The notes under the pieces are model-generated. The model did not search any database. It saw only the letters and a list, made by a program, of their open reading frames with translations, and was not told where the DNA came from. Position numbers and translations under genes: made by a program. DNA of 64,000 nucleotides from Ramlibacter agri (GTDB taxonomy: Bacteria > Pseudomonadota > Gammaproteobacteria > Burkholderiales > Burkholderiaceae_C), in contig NZ_JABBFX010000002.1 of the NCBI RefSeq assembly GCF_012927085.1, positions 496,001-560,000 on the forward strand, written 5' to 3'. Shown piece by piece: positions 27,148 through 35,977 of the stretch. Every line of letters starts with the position of its first letter. Position 1 is the stretch's first letter.

Positions 27148-28125
27148 TTACTGGCGCGGGATCTTCGCCCGCGCGATCACGTCGCTCCAGCGCTTGATTT
27201 CGCTGGAAAGCAGGCCGGCCAGCTGCTCCGGCGTGCTGGAGCGGGCGTCGACGTTGATGTCGGCCAGCTTCTTCTTCATCTCGGGCTGCATCAGCAGCGC
27301 CTGCAGCTCGTGATTGAGCTTCGTGATGATTTCCTTGGGCGTGTGCGCCGGCGCCGCCAGCGCGTTCCAGGAGGCGACGTTGAAGCCCGCGAGCGCGCCG
27401 CCGCTTTCCGCCACCGTCGGCACGTCCTTCATGTCGGCCGGGCGCCTTTCGCCCAGCACGGCCAGCGGGCGCAGCGCCTTGCTCTGGATCTGGCCCTTCA
27501 GCGGCGCCAGGATCTCGATGGCGGCATCCACCTGGCCGCCGCGCAGCGCGGTGATGACCATCGGCGAGCCGTTGAACGGCACCACCTGCACGTCGATGCC
27601 GGCGGTGGTCTTGAACAGTTCGGCCGCCAGGTTCTGCGTGCTGCCCACCGCGATGGTCGCGATGTTCAGCTTGCCCGGGTTCGCCTTGGCCGCGGCCAGC
27701 AGCTCGCCGAGGTTCTTGAAGCGCGAGTTCTCGGGGACGATCACCGCCAGGTCGAAGGTGCCCAGCAGCGAGATCGGCGCGAAGTCCTTCTGCGGATCGA
27801 AGGGCAGCTTGCTGAACAGGCCGGCGCTGACCGCCGTGCCATTGCTCATGAGGAACAGCGTGTAGCCGTCCGGCGCGGCGCGCACCACGGCGTCGCCGCC
27901 CGTGATGCCGCCGGCGCCCGGCTTGTTGTCGATGATGACGGCCTGTCCCAGCTTGGCCCCCAGCGCCTCGCCGACGGCGCGCGCGGTCAGGTCGGCCACG
28001 CCGCCCGGGCCGAAAGGCACCACGATCTTGATCGGCTTGGTGGGCCAGTTGGCTTGCGCCAGGGCGAAGGGGGAAACGGCGCCGGCCGCGAAGGCTGCCA
28101 GCACCTGCCTGCGTTGGAATTTCAT
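27148..28125 (-). CDS. TTT-family (Bug) periplasmic solute-binding protein
   Basis: 325 residues. The signal peptide MKFQRRQVLAAFAAGAVSPFALAQA is followed by WPTKPIKIVVPFGPGGVADLTARAV, VIIDNKPGAGGITGGDAVV, DGYTLFLMSNG, VVPFNGSPMVITALRGGQVD and the C-terminal SSEIKRWSDVI helix. The ATG at 28125 overlaps closely with the livF stop (28130-28132), so it is probably the sixth gene of the Liv-type operon. This mixing of a TTT receptor with a complete ABC uptake operon is unusual. The substrate is unknown, though an aromatic acid fits the neighbourhood. Confidence 0.88.
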   Translation of the reverse strand: MKFQRRQVLAAFAAGAVSPFALAQANWPTKPIKIVVPFGPGGVADLTARAVGEALGAKLGQAVIIDNKPGAGGITGGDAVVRAAPDGYTLFLMSNGTAVSAGLFSKLPFDPQKDFAPISLLGTFDLAVIVPENSRFKNLGELLAAAKANPGKLNIATIAVGSTQNLAAELFKTTAGIDVQVVPFNGSPMVITALRGGQVDAAIEILAPLKGQIQSKALRPLAVLGERRPADMKDVPTVAESGGALAGFNVASWNALAAPAHTPKEIITKLNHELQALLMQPEMKKKLADINVDARSSTPEQLAGLLSSEIKRWSDVIARAKIPRQ

Positions 28126-28129
28126 GCGT

Positions 28130-28834
28130 CTATCGTGCCACACCCAGGAGGCGGTCGAGGAGCTCGGGGTTGGAGCGCAGCGCCTTGGCGCTGTCGCTGT
28201 GCACCACGGTGCCGTGGTCCAGCACGATCGCCGTGTCCGAGATGGCCAGGATGGCCTGCGGATGCTGTTCCACGATGATGGCCGACAGGCCCTCCTCGCG
28301 GGTGATGCGCGAGACAGCCTTCAGCAGCTCGGCGACGATGATCGGCGCCAGGCCTTCCAGCGGCTCGTCCAGCAGCAGCAGCTTGGGGTTGACGACCAGC
28401 GCGCGGCCCATGGCCAGCATCTGCTGCTCGCCGCCGGACAGCTGCGTGCCCAGATTGGTCTTGCGCTCCGCCAGGCGCGGGAACATCTCGTACACGCGCT
28501 CCGGCGTCCAGCGGCCCGGCCGCGCGACCGCGGTCAGGTTCTCGTGTACCGTCAGCGACTTGAAGATGTTGCGCTCCTGCGGCACCCAGCCGATGCCGGC
28601 CGCGGCGCGCTGGTGCGAAGGCAGCTTGTGCAGGGCGACGCTGCCCAGCGTGATGCTGCCCGCGTGCTGGCGCGTCGCGCCGGCCAGCGTGTTGATCAGC
28701 GTCGTCTTGCCGGTGCCGTTGCGTCCCAGCAGGGCCAGGGTCTGGCCTTCGGCGAGGCTGAAGGCCACGTCGTTCAGGACCACGGCCTCGCCATAGCCGG
28801 CGCGCAGCTTTTCGACTTTCAGCAGTTCAGCCAT
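28130..28834 (-). CDS. livF: Branched-chain-type ABC transporter ATP-binding protein (LivF)
   Basis: 234 residues, normal for LivF. Walker A is GRNGTGKTT, the signature LSGGEQQML, Walker B LLLLDEPLEGLAP, and the switch His lies in IIVEQH. It energises the LivHM permease from the cytoplasmic side. The start at 28834 overlaps the livG end by eight bases. Confidence 0.93.
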   Translation of the reverse strand: MAELLKVEKLRAGYGEAVVLNDVAFSLAEGQTLALLGRNGTGKTTLINTLAGATRQHAGSITLGSVALHKLPSHQRAAAGIGWVPQERNIFKSLTVHENLTAVARPGRWTPERVYEMFPRLAERKTNLGTQLSGGEQQMLAMGRALVVNPKLLLLDEPLEGLAPIIVAELLKAVSRITREEGLSAIIVEQHPQAILAISDTAIVLDHGTVVHSDSAKALRSNPELLDRLLGVAR

Positions 28835-29621
28835 GGTTGGGGGTCTCCAGGGGCACGGCTTCGTTCAGCTCGTCGCCGTGGCCGAGGTACACGGCCTTCA
28901 CCTCGGGGTTGGACTCGATCTCCTCCGGCGTGCCTTCGGTCAGCACGGTGCCGTTCACCAGCACGGTCATGCGGTCGGCGAAGCTGAAGACCAGGTCCAT
29001 GTCGTGTTCGATCAGCAGCACGGACACGTCGGCCGGCAAGGCCGCCACGGTCTGCAGCAGTTCCTCGCGTTCGCCCGCGGGCACGCCCGCCACCGGTTCG
29101 TCCAGCAGCAGCACGCGCGGCTCGCAGGCCAGCGCGATAGCGATCTCCAGCAGGCGGCGCTTGCCGTAGGCCAGGTGCTCGGTGCGCTGGTTGGCGACTT
29201 CGGCCAGGTGGAACTGTGCGAGCAGTTGCTCGGCGCGTTCGGCCACCGCGGCGTTGCGGCCCAGCGAGCGCCACCAGGTGGCGCCCAGGCCCTGGTGCTG
29301 CGACACGACCAGCGCCAGCGTCTCCAGCGGCGTCATCGAGTTGAACAGCTGGTTGATCTGGAAGGTGCGCACCATGCCGCGGCGCACGCGGCGGTGCGGC
29401 GCCAAGTTGCTGATGTCCTCGCCTTCCAGCGTGATGCGGCCCTCGGTGGGCTCCAGCACGCCGGTCAGCAGGTTGATCAGCGTCGTCTTGCCGGCGCCGT
29501 TGGGGCCGATCAGCGCGTGGCGGGCGCCGCGCTTCAGGTTCAGCGTGACGTTGTTGGTCGCGGTGATGCCGCCGAAGCGCTTCACCAGGCCTTCGCAGGA
29601 CAGCACGATGTCTGCGCTCAT
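28827..29621 (-). CDS. livG: Branched-chain-type ABC transporter ATP-binding protein (LivG)
   Basis: 264 residues. Walker A is GPNGAGKTT and Walker B VLLLDEPVAGVPAGE; the signature is degenerate and reads LAYGKRRLLEIA, as is usual for LivG. The ATG at 29621 overlaps the livM stop (ATGA) and has GGAGGAAAGC upstream. It forms the ATPase pair with LivF. Confidence 0.93.
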   Translation of the reverse strand: MSADIVLSCEGLVKRFGGITATNNVTLNLKRGARHALIGPNGAGKTTLINLLTGVLEPTEGRITLEGEDISNLAPHRRVRRGMVRTFQINQLFNSMTPLETLALVVSQHQGLGATWWRSLGRNAAVAERAEQLLAQFHLAEVANQRTEHLAYGKRRLLEIAIALACEPRVLLLDEPVAGVPAGEREELLQTVAALPADVSVLLIEHDMDLVFSFADRMTVLVNGTVLTEGTPEEIESNPEVKAVYLGHGDELNEAVPLETPNHG

Positions 29622-30574
29622 GCTTTCCTCCACCAGGTCCAGGGACGCAGCAAGCGGTCGCGCCCGACCAGGACCAGCACCACCAGGAACAGGCCGATCC
29701 AGAACATCCAGTATTGCGGCGTGATCTGCGACAGCACGTCCTGGATCACCTTGAAGATGATGGCGCCGAAGATGCCGCCATACAGCCAGCCCACGCCGCC
29801 GATCACCACCATCAGCATCACGTCGGCGGAGCGGTCGAAGGAGAACGCTTCCAGCGAGGTGTAGCCCGAGGTGTGCACGAAGGCCGCGCCGGCCGCGCCG
29901 GCGATGCCAGCGGCGAGAGCGTAGATCGAGATCAGCCGCGCATGCACCGGGATGCCGATGGCCATGGCGCGCAGGCGGTTGTCGCGGATGGCCTTGAGCG
30001 TCGCGCCGAAGGGCGAGTTGACGATCAGGCGGCAGAGCAGCACGAACAGCAGCAGCAGGCCCATCGAGTAATACGAGGCCACGCGGCCGTCGATGCCGAA
30101 CTCGAACTGGCCGAACACCGGGGCGATGGTCAAGCCCTGGATGCCGTCGGTGCCGCCGGTCAGCCAGTCCAGCTTGTTGGCCAGTTCCAGCAGGATGGCC
30201 GCGAGGCCCAGGGTCACCATCAGCCGCGTGAGGTCGGTGCCGCGCAGGATGGTCAGGCTGGCCAGCAGGCCCAGCGCCGCGCTCGCGCCAATGGCGACCA
30301 GCATGCCGATGTGCGGATCGGGGCTCACGTGCTTGGCGAACAGCGCCGCGATGTAGGCGCCGAAGCCGAAGAAAGCGGCCTGGCCCAGCGACACGACGCC
30401 GGCGTAACCCAGCACCAGGTCCAGCGACAGCGCGAACAGCGCCCAGATCGCGGTCTCGTTGATGATCGGCGCCTGCGACGGGAACGCCACGGGCGCGGCG
30501 AACAGCACGAGCCACAGCACGGGCTCCCACCACTTCATGCGCACCGGGCGCAGCAGACTCTGTTGTGCCGTCAT
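29618..30574 (-). CDS. livM: Branched-chain-type ABC transporter permease (LivM)
   Basis: 318 residues with about nine membrane helices. LivM hallmarks are LVLGYAGVVSLGQAAFFGFGAY, LGLAAILLELANKLDWLTGGTDGIQGL and the coupling stretch FGATLKAIRDNRLRAMAIGI. The start at 30574 overlaps the livH stop. It pairs with LivH in the inner membrane. Confidence 0.92.
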   Translation of the reverse strand: MTAQQSLLRPVRMKWWEPVLWLVLFAAPVAFPSQAPIINETAIWALFALSLDLVLGYAGVVSLGQAAFFGFGAYIAALFAKHVSPDPHIGMLVAIGASAALGLLASLTILRGTDLTRLMVTLGLAAILLELANKLDWLTGGTDGIQGLTIAPVFGQFEFGIDGRVASYYSMGLLLLFVLLCRLIVNSPFGATLKAIRDNRLRAMAIGIPVHARLISIYALAAGIAGAAGAAFVHTSGYTSLEAFSFDRSADVMLMVVIGGVGWLYGGIFGAIIFKVIQDVLSQITPQYWMFWIGLFLVVLVLVGRDRLLRPWTWWRKA

Positions 30575-31434
30575 GCCTTGCCCCCCTGGCGCACGAACAG
30601 CCCGTTCGGCTTCCAAAGCAGGATGACGATCATGAGCGTGTAGACGATGAATGCCCCCATCTTGGGGATGTAGTACTTGCCGGCGACGTCGGCGATGCCT
30701 AGCAGCAGCGCGGCGAGCAGCGGGCCGGTGATCGAGGACGTGCCGCCCACCGCCACCACGATCAGGAAATAGATCATGAACTTCAACGGAAAGCTCGGGT
30801 CCAGGCCCAGCACCTCGGCGCCCAGCGCCCCGCCCAGGCCGGCCAGACCGGAGCCGAAGGCGAAGGTGGAGAGGAACACCACGTTCACGTTGATGCCCAT
30901 GCCGGCGGCGACGCGCTGGTCGTCCACCGAGGCGCGCAGGCGGCTGCCGAAGCGCGTCTTCGCCAGGATGTACTGCAGGATGACGGTCAGCACCGCGCAG
31001 ACGGCGATGATGAACAGGCGATAGTGGCCCACGCCCAGCGACCCGATGTCGGTGCGGCCCTTGAGCCACTGCGGCAGCTGGATGATCTGCTGCGTCGAGC
31101 CGATGTAGTAGTCGACGGCCGCCACGGCCATGAACACGAGGCCGATGGAGAACAGCACCTGGTCCAGGTGCGGCTTGCGATACAGCGGGCGGTACAGCGT
31201 GCGTTCGAGCACCGCGCCCAGCAGCGCCGCGCCGACGAAGGCAAGCGGCAGAGACGCCAGGAAGGGCACGCCGAGGCGCTGCATCGCCAGCACGGTGATG
31301 TAGCCACCGACCATGGCGAACGCGCCGTGCGCCAGGTTGATGAAGTTCATCAAGCCCATGGTCACGGCCAGGCCGACCGCAAGCACGAAGAGCAGCATGC
31401 CGTAGGCGATGCCGTCGAAAAGGATGGTGAGCAT
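30571..31434 (-). CDS. livH: Branched-chain-type ABC transporter permease (LivH)
   Basis: 287 residues with about eight membrane helices. It opens LTILFDGIAYGMLLFVLAVGLAVTMGLMNFINLAHGAF, typical of LivH, and carries FGSRLRASVDDQRVAAGMGI as the ATPase-contact loop. It is separated from the upstream binding-protein gene by 33 bases that contain a hairpin. Confidence 0.92.
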   Translation of the reverse strand: MLTILFDGIAYGMLLFVLAVGLAVTMGLMNFINLAHGAFAMVGGYITVLAMQRLGVPFLASLPLAFVGAALLGAVLERTLYRPLYRKPHLDQVLFSIGLVFMAVAAVDYYIGSTQQIIQLPQWLKGRTDIGSLGVGHYRLFIIAVCAVLTVILQYILAKTRFGSRLRASVDDQRVAAGMGINVNVVFLSTFAFGSGLAGLGGALGAEVLGLDPSFPLKFMIYFLIVVAVGGTSSITGPLLAALLLGIADVAGKYYIPKMGAFIVYTLMIVILLWKPNGLFVRQGGKA

Positions 31435-31439
31435 GGTGA

Positions 31440-31460
31440 AAGGGGCCCGAAGGCCCCCTT
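31440..31460 (-). terminator. Intercistronic hairpin between the binding-protein gene and livH
   Basis: GGGGCC (31442-31447) and GGCCCC (31452-31457) form a compact stem with a CGAA loop in the 33-base gap. There is no strong U-run on the minus strand, so it may be a partial terminator or a 3' stabiliser that leaves the binding protein more abundant than the permease. Confidence 0.5.
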
Positions 31461-31467
31461 GGTTTTC

Positions 31468-32640
31468 TTACTTGGTCTTGCCGGGATCCTTGACGTCCTT
31501 GATGACGTCGAATTCCACGTTATACAACTGGCCGTTCTTCTTCTCCACCTTGCGCAGGTAGATGTTCTGGACGATGTCGCGGGTTTGCGCATCGATGAAC
31601 ACCGGGCCGCGCGGGCTTTCGAAGATCTGGCCCTTCATGGCGCCCAGCAGCGCTTCGCCGCCGCCCTTGCCGCCGGTCTTCTTCAGCGCTTCGTAGATGA
31701 TGCGCATGCCGTCGTAGCCACCCACGGCCATGAAGTTCGGGCGCAGGCCCTTGTTCGCCTTCTCGAAGGCTTCCACGAACTTCTTGTTCGCCGGCGAGTT
31801 GTGGTCGGCGGAGTAGTGATGCGAGGTGACCACGCCCAGGGCGACGTCGCCCATTTCCGGCAACAGGTCGTCGTCCGTCACGTCGCCGGTGCCGATCAGC
31901 TTGATGCCGGCCTTGTCCATGCCGCGCTCGGCGAACTGCTTCATCACCGCGGTGCCGGCGCCCGAGGGCACGAACACGAACACGGCGTCCGGCTTCAGGT
32001 CACGCACCTTCTGCAGGAAGGGGGCGAAGTCCGGGTTCATCAGCGGCACGCGCAGCTTGTCCATGACCTTGCCGCCGTTGAACAGGAAGCGCTCGGCGAA
32101 GAACTTCTCGGCGTCCAGGCCCGGGCCGTAGTCGGACACCAGGGTCACCACGGACTTGATGCCGTTCTTGGGCGCCCAGTCGGCCAGGGCCACGGAGGCC
32201 TGGGGCAGCGTGAAGCTGCTGCGCACGATGAAGGGCGAGGCCTCGGTGATGCTGGAGGTGGCGGCGGCCATCACCACCAGCGGCGTCTTCGACTGGGTGG
32301 CAATGGGCGCCACGGCCAGTGCGGAAGGCGTGATGCCCATGCCGGCCAGCACGTTGACCTTGTCGTTGACCACCAGTTCCTGGGCCAGGCGGCGGGTGTT
32401 GGCCGGCACGCTGGCGTCGTCCTTGACGATCAGTTGCACCTTCTTGCCAGCGACGGTGTCGCCGTTCTGCGCCATCCACAGCTTGGCGGCGGCCTCGATC
32501 TGGCGCCCGGTGGTGGCCTGCTGGCCGGTCATCGGCAGGATCAGGCCGATCTTGAACACGTCGTCCGCGGCGGTGGCGAGGCCGGCGGTGCCCGCCAGGG
32601 CCAGGGCCACGGCGGCCTGAAGCATCGTTCTCTTGTGCAT
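31468..32640 (-). CDS. Branched-chain-type ABC transporter substrate-binding protein (LivK family)
   Basis: 390 residues. The signal peptide MHKRTMLQAAVALALAGTAGLATA is followed by a type 1 PBP fold: FKIGLILPMTGQQATTGRQIEAAAKLW, KVNVLAGMGITPSALAVAPIA and VTLVSDYGPGLDAEKFF. CCAAGGAGACC precedes the ATG. First gene of a Liv operon placed between the pmd and van loci. Paralogues near aromatic catabolic genes commonly take up aromatic acids, so vanillate or protocatechuate is a reasonable but untested substrate. Confidence 0.9.
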   Translation of the reverse strand: MHKRTMLQAAVALALAGTAGLATAADDVFKIGLILPMTGQQATTGRQIEAAAKLWMAQNGDTVAGKKVQLIVKDDASVPANTRRLAQELVVNDKVNVLAGMGITPSALAVAPIATQSKTPLVVMAAATSSITEASPFIVRSSFTLPQASVALADWAPKNGIKSVVTLVSDYGPGLDAEKFFAERFLFNGGKVMDKLRVPLMNPDFAPFLQKVRDLKPDAVFVFVPSGAGTAVMKQFAERGMDKAGIKLIGTGDVTDDDLLPEMGDVALGVVTSHHYSADHNSPANKKFVEAFEKANKGLRPNFMAVGGYDGMRIIYEALKKTGGKGGGEALLGAMKGQIFESPRGPVFIDAQTRDIVQNIYLRKVEKKNGQLYNVEFDVIKDVKDPGKTK

Positions 32641-32822
32641 TTGGGGTCTCCTTGGTTGACCGGACAGGCGCGCAGGCGCCCCGCCCGTGGTGCGTCGGGC
32701 GGCATTGTGCGCGCGCCCGACTGGGCGGCAAGCCGGGGCATCCCTCTATCAGTTATGACGGTTTGCGATAGGAAGCGAGAGTTATTTCACAAACAAGCCC
32801 CGGTCGGGGGATTGCGGTTACG

Positions 32823-32850
32823 TTGTGACACATCTAGGATGAGGTAGATT
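32823..32850 (+). promoter_or_regulatory. Candidate sigma-70 promoter for the second ABC binding protein
   Basis: TTGTGA (32823-32828) and TAGATT (32845-32850) are spaced 16 bases apart in an AT-richer patch, about 27 bases upstream of the ATG at 32877. Only moderate similarity to consensus. Confidence 0.35.
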
Positions 32851-32876
32851 ACTTAAGCAATAAGAGGAAAGAACTC

Positions 32877-34013
32877 ATGAAGTCGACGCTGCTGCGCTGC
32901 GCGCGCATGCTTTCCATCGCCGCGGTCCTGGGTGCAGGCGCCGCGTGGGGGCAGGAAGTCACGATCGGCCAGGTCGGCCCGTTCACGAAGATCCCGGTGC
33001 CGGACGCCGTGGAGATCAACGAGGGCATCCAGGCCTATGTGCAGCAGGTCAACAAGAGCGGCGGCGTCCGCGGCCTGAAGCTGAACTTCTTCGACCTGGA
33101 CGACCGCTACTCCGGCGACGGTTTCGCCGAGCAGTTCGGCAAGGCCATGCAGAAGAAGCCAGTCGCCCTGCTCTCGCCGATCGGCTCGGAAGCGCTGCTG
33201 CGCATGTTCAAGGACAAGCTGCTCGACGAGAGCGACGTCCTGGTGATCAACGCCATCCCGGGCGCCGAGGTGCTGCGCAACCCGGGCCACCCGCACCTGT
33301 TCCACCTGCGCGCGGGCGACAAGCAGCAGATCGAGAAGATCGTGAACCACGCCCGCACCCTGGGCGTGAGCAAGATGGGCGTGCTGTACCAGGACCTGGC
33401 CATCGGCACCTCCGGCTTCGCCGTGGCACAGGACACCGCCAAGGCCGCCCCCGGCCTGGGCATCCAGGGCGTGAAGTCCGGCCCGGGCGCCCCGGAGATG
33501 GCGGCGGCCGCGCAGGAACTGAAGAAGCTGGAGCCGCAGACGGTGCTGGTGGTGGGCGCGCCCCGCTTCATGGCCGACGGCGTGGCGGCGCTGCGCAAGG
33601 CCGGCATGTCGCAGTCGATGTTCATCCTGTCGTACGTGCCGACGCCAATGCTGGTGAAACTGGCCGGGGTGGAAGGCGCGCGGGGTGTCGGCATCGCCCA
33701 GACCTACCCCAACCCGAACGGCATCGTGCTGCCGCTGCAGCGCGACTTCCAGGCGGCGATGAAAGCGGCCTACCCGCAGGTCACGACCTACACCTCCTTC
33801 CACTTAGAAGGCTACCTGTCGGCCCGCACGGTGGGCGAGGCCATCAAGCGCAGCAAGGACGCCGTCATCACGCCAGCCTCGATCGAGAAGGTGCTGCGCA
33901 CCACCGGCGAGATCGATTTCGGCGGCTACCGGGTCGACTTCTCCAAGGGCCAGATCGGCAGCAAGTGGGTGGACATCGCCGTCGTCGGAGCCGACGGCAA
34001 GTTGCACTATTGA
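32877..34013 (+). CDS. ABC transporter substrate-binding protein (type 1 PBP, Liv-like)
   Basis: 378 residues with a signal peptide ending near GAAWGQ. It is a Leu/Ile/Val-binding-protein-like receptor: VTIGQVGPFTKIPVPDAVEINEGIQAYVQQVNKSGGVRG, LLSPIGSEALLRMF, and MGVLYQDLAIGTSGFAVAQDTAKA. It is diverged from the other binding protein at 31468 and has no permease of its own nearby, so it may share the LivHMGF machinery. Its 3' end overlaps the convergent VanR-like gene by seven bases. An aromatic-acid receptor is plausible from its position. Confidence 0.88.
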   Translation: MKSTLLRCARMLSIAAVLGAGAAWGQEVTIGQVGPFTKIPVPDAVEINEGIQAYVQQVNKSGGVRGLKLNFFDLDDRYSGDGFAEQFGKAMQKKPVALLSPIGSEALLRMFKDKLLDESDVLVINAIPGAEVLRNPGHPHLFHLRAGDKQQIEKIVNHARTLGVSKMGVLYQDLAIGTSGFAVAQDTAKAAPGLGIQGVKSGPGAPEMAAAAQELKKLEPQTVLVVGAPRFMADGVAALRKAGMSQSMFILSYVPTPMLVKLAGVEGARGVGIAQTYPNPNGIVLPLQRDFQAAMKAAYPQVTTYTSFHLEGYLSARTVGEAIKRSKDAVITPASIEKVLRTTGEIDFGGYRVDFSKGQIGSKWVDIAVVGADGKLHY

Positions 34014-34777
34014 TTGCGTTGGCGGATCAGGCGCACGCCCGGCATCTGGTGCCGCTCCGGGCTGCGCACCGCCTCGCGCAGGTTGCGCTGGGCCAGGCGC
34101 GAATGCTCGCGCATGATGGCCTCGGCGCGCGAACCTTCCCGCCGCTCGATCGCGTCCAGCACCTGCCGGTGCTGGTCCTGCGCCACGATCAGCATGTCGC
34201 GCGATTGCGCCGACGTGGCCTGCACCACGACGAAACCCGAAGGTGAGGCGAAGGGCAGGCTCACCACCCGCTCCAGCTCGCGCGCGATCACGCTGCTGCC
34301 CGCCATCTCGGACAGCAGGTTGTGGAACTTCTGGTTCAGTTCGACGTACTGGCCGAAGCCTTCGTCGTCCAGCGCCGGCTCGCGCAGCAGCGCATCGACG
34401 CCATCGAGGCATTCGCGCGCTTCCGCCAGCACCACCGGCGCGGCGCCACGCTCGGCCGCCATCCGCGCGGCCAGCCCCTCCATCGTGCCGCGCAGCTCGA
34501 TGGCATCGGACACGTCACGCTCCGAAAAGGTCCGCACGGCGTAGCCGCCGTTCGGCAGCGCTTCCAGCAGGCCTTCCTGCTCCAGCCGCATCAGCGCGGC
34601 GCGAATCGGCGTGCGCGATACACCCAGCCGCTCCACCAGCGCCAGCTCCGCGATGCGGGCGCCGGGCGCCAGCTCGCCGGCCAGGATCATCTCGCGCAGC
34701 CGCAGCTGGGCCTTCACGGCCTGCGAGCCGCCGCTGGCTTCGGTGTCGGCGGGGGCGGTGTTGGTACGCGTTGTCAT
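34007..34777 (-). CDS. vanR: GntR/FadR-family (FCD) regulator, VanR-like
   Basis: 256 residues. The winged HTH at about 22-88 (QAVKAQLRLREMILAGELAPGARIAELALVERLGVSRTPIRAALMRLEQEGLLE) is followed by an FCD domain with the metal-site pattern of acidic residues and HNLLSEM. It is divergent from vanAB with a 140-base control region that contains two copies of TGTATACA. VanR proteins of this class repress vanAB until vanillate binds, and the arrangement here fits that. Confidence 0.85.
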   Translation of the reverse strand: MTTRTNTAPADTEASGGSQAVKAQLRLREMILAGELAPGARIAELALVERLGVSRTPIRAALMRLEQEGLLEALPNGGYAVRTFSERDVSDAIELRGTMEGLAARMAAERGAAPVVLAEARECLDGVDALLREPALDDEGFGQYVELNQKFHNLLSEMAGSSVIARELERVVSLPFASPSGFVVVQATSAQSRDMLIVAQDQHRQVLDAIERREGSRAEAIMREHSRLAQRNLREAVRSPERHQMPGVRLIRQRNQ

Positions 34778-34784
34778 GGCTTCA

Positions 34785-34855
34785 TGTATACAGAAGAGCC
34801 CTTGTTTCAGCCATTCTGGCGGATTCCAGATCGAAATGGCAAGCCATTGTATACA
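34785..34855. promoter_or_regulatory. Two TGTATACA palindromes, candidate VanR operators
   Basis: Perfect 8-base palindromes at 34785-34792 (eight bases before the vanR start) and at 34848-34855 (about 63 bases before vanA, overlapping the likely vanA promoter, with CATAAT at 34873-34878 as a possible -10). FCD-type GntR regulators bind short palindromes of this kind. The 63-base centre-to-centre spacing, about six helical turns, could allow looping. Confidence 0.6.
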
Positions 34856-34917
34856 GCACGTATTCTTTGGACCATAATCCGCCCATCCTCATTCAACCCA
34901 CCCTTTCGAGACTAGCC

Positions 34918-35964
34918 ATGTCTTTCCCGAAGAACGCCTGGTACGTTGCCTGCACGCCCGACGAGATCAACGCCAAGCCCCTGGGCCGCACCATCTGCAA
35001 CGAGCGCATCGCCTTCTATCGCCAGGCCAACGGCCAGGTTGCTGCGGTGGAGGACTTCTGCCCGCACCGTGGCGCGCAGCTGTCGCTCGGCTACGTCTGC
35101 GACAACAACCTGGTGTGCGGCTACCACGGCCTGGTCATGGGATGCGACGGCAAGACGGTGTCGATGCCGCTGCAGCGCACGGCCGGCTTCCCGAAGATCA
35201 AGGCCTACCCGGTCGTCGAGCGCTACGGCTTCATCTGGGTGTGGCCCGGCGAGGCAGAGAAGGCGGACCCGGCCAAGATCCACCACCTGGAGTGGGCCGA
35301 GAACCCGAACTGGGCCTACGGCGGCGGCCTGTACCACATCAAGTGCGATTACCGCCTGATGGTCGACAACCTGATGGACCTGACGCACGAGACCTACGTG
35401 CACTCGACGTCCATCGGCCAGAAGGAGATCGACGAGACCCCGGTGAACACGAAGACCGAGGGCGACCACGTCATCACCAACCGCTTCATGGACAACGTGA
35501 TGGCCCCGCCCTTCTGGCGCGCCAACCTGCGCGGCAACGGCCTGCCCGACGACCAGCCGGTGGACCGCTGGCAGGTGTGCCATTTCAGCCCACCCAGCCA
35601 CATCATGATCGAGGTGGGCGTGGCGCTGGCCGGCCGCGGCGGCTACCACGCCGATCCGAAAGACAAGGTCTATTCGATCGTGGTGGACTTCCTCACCCCC
35701 GAGACCGACGACACCATGTGGTACTTCTGGGGCATGGCACGCAACTTCAACGTGAAGGACACCAACCTCACCGCGCAGATCCGCGAAGGCCAGGGCAAGG
35801 TGTTCTCCGAGGACACCGCGGTGCTGGAAGCGCAGCAGAAGAACCTGCTGCTGCACCCCGAGCGCCGCCTGCTGATGCTGAACATCGACGCGGGGGGCGT
35901 GCAGAGCCGGCGTATCATCGACCGCCTGGTCGCGGCCGAACAGCCGCAGAAACTCGCCGCTTAA
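34918..35964 (+). CDS. vanA: Vanillate O-demethylase oxygenase subunit (VanA)
   Basis: 348 residues. Rieske [2Fe-2S] ligands are Cys48-x-His50 and Cys67-x2-His70 (CPHRG, CGYHG). The mononuclear iron site lies in DNLMDLTHETYVH. The ring-hydroxylating oxygenase fold and length match VanA. With VanB it demethylates vanillate to protocatechuate and formaldehyde. Protocatechuate then feeds the pmd operon in this window. The open frame extends upstream of the ATG but overlaps the vanR control region and gene, so the ATG at 34918 is used. Confidence 0.95.
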   Translation: MSFPKNAWYVACTPDEINAKPLGRTICNERIAFYRQANGQVAAVEDFCPHRGAQLSLGYVCDNNLVCGYHGLVMGCDGKTVSMPLQRTAGFPKIKAYPVVERYGFIWVWPGEAEKADPAKIHHLEWAENPNWAYGGGLYHIKCDYRLMVDNLMDLTHETYVHSTSIGQKEIDETPVNTKTEGDHVITNRFMDNVMAPPFWRANLRGNGLPDDQPVDRWQVCHFSPPSHIMIEVGVALAGRGGYHADPKDKVYSIVVDFLTPETDDTMWYFWGMARNFNVKDTNLTAQIREGQGKVFSEDTAVLEAQQKNLLLHPERRLLMLNIDAGGVQSRRIIDRLVAAEQPQKLAA

Positions 35965-35977
35965 CCACCCACCGCCC

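Noticed and set aside
31332-31348. TTGATGAAGTTCATCAA, looking like an FNR box
   Set aside because: The half-sites are seven bases apart rather than four and the element lies inside livH coding sequence.
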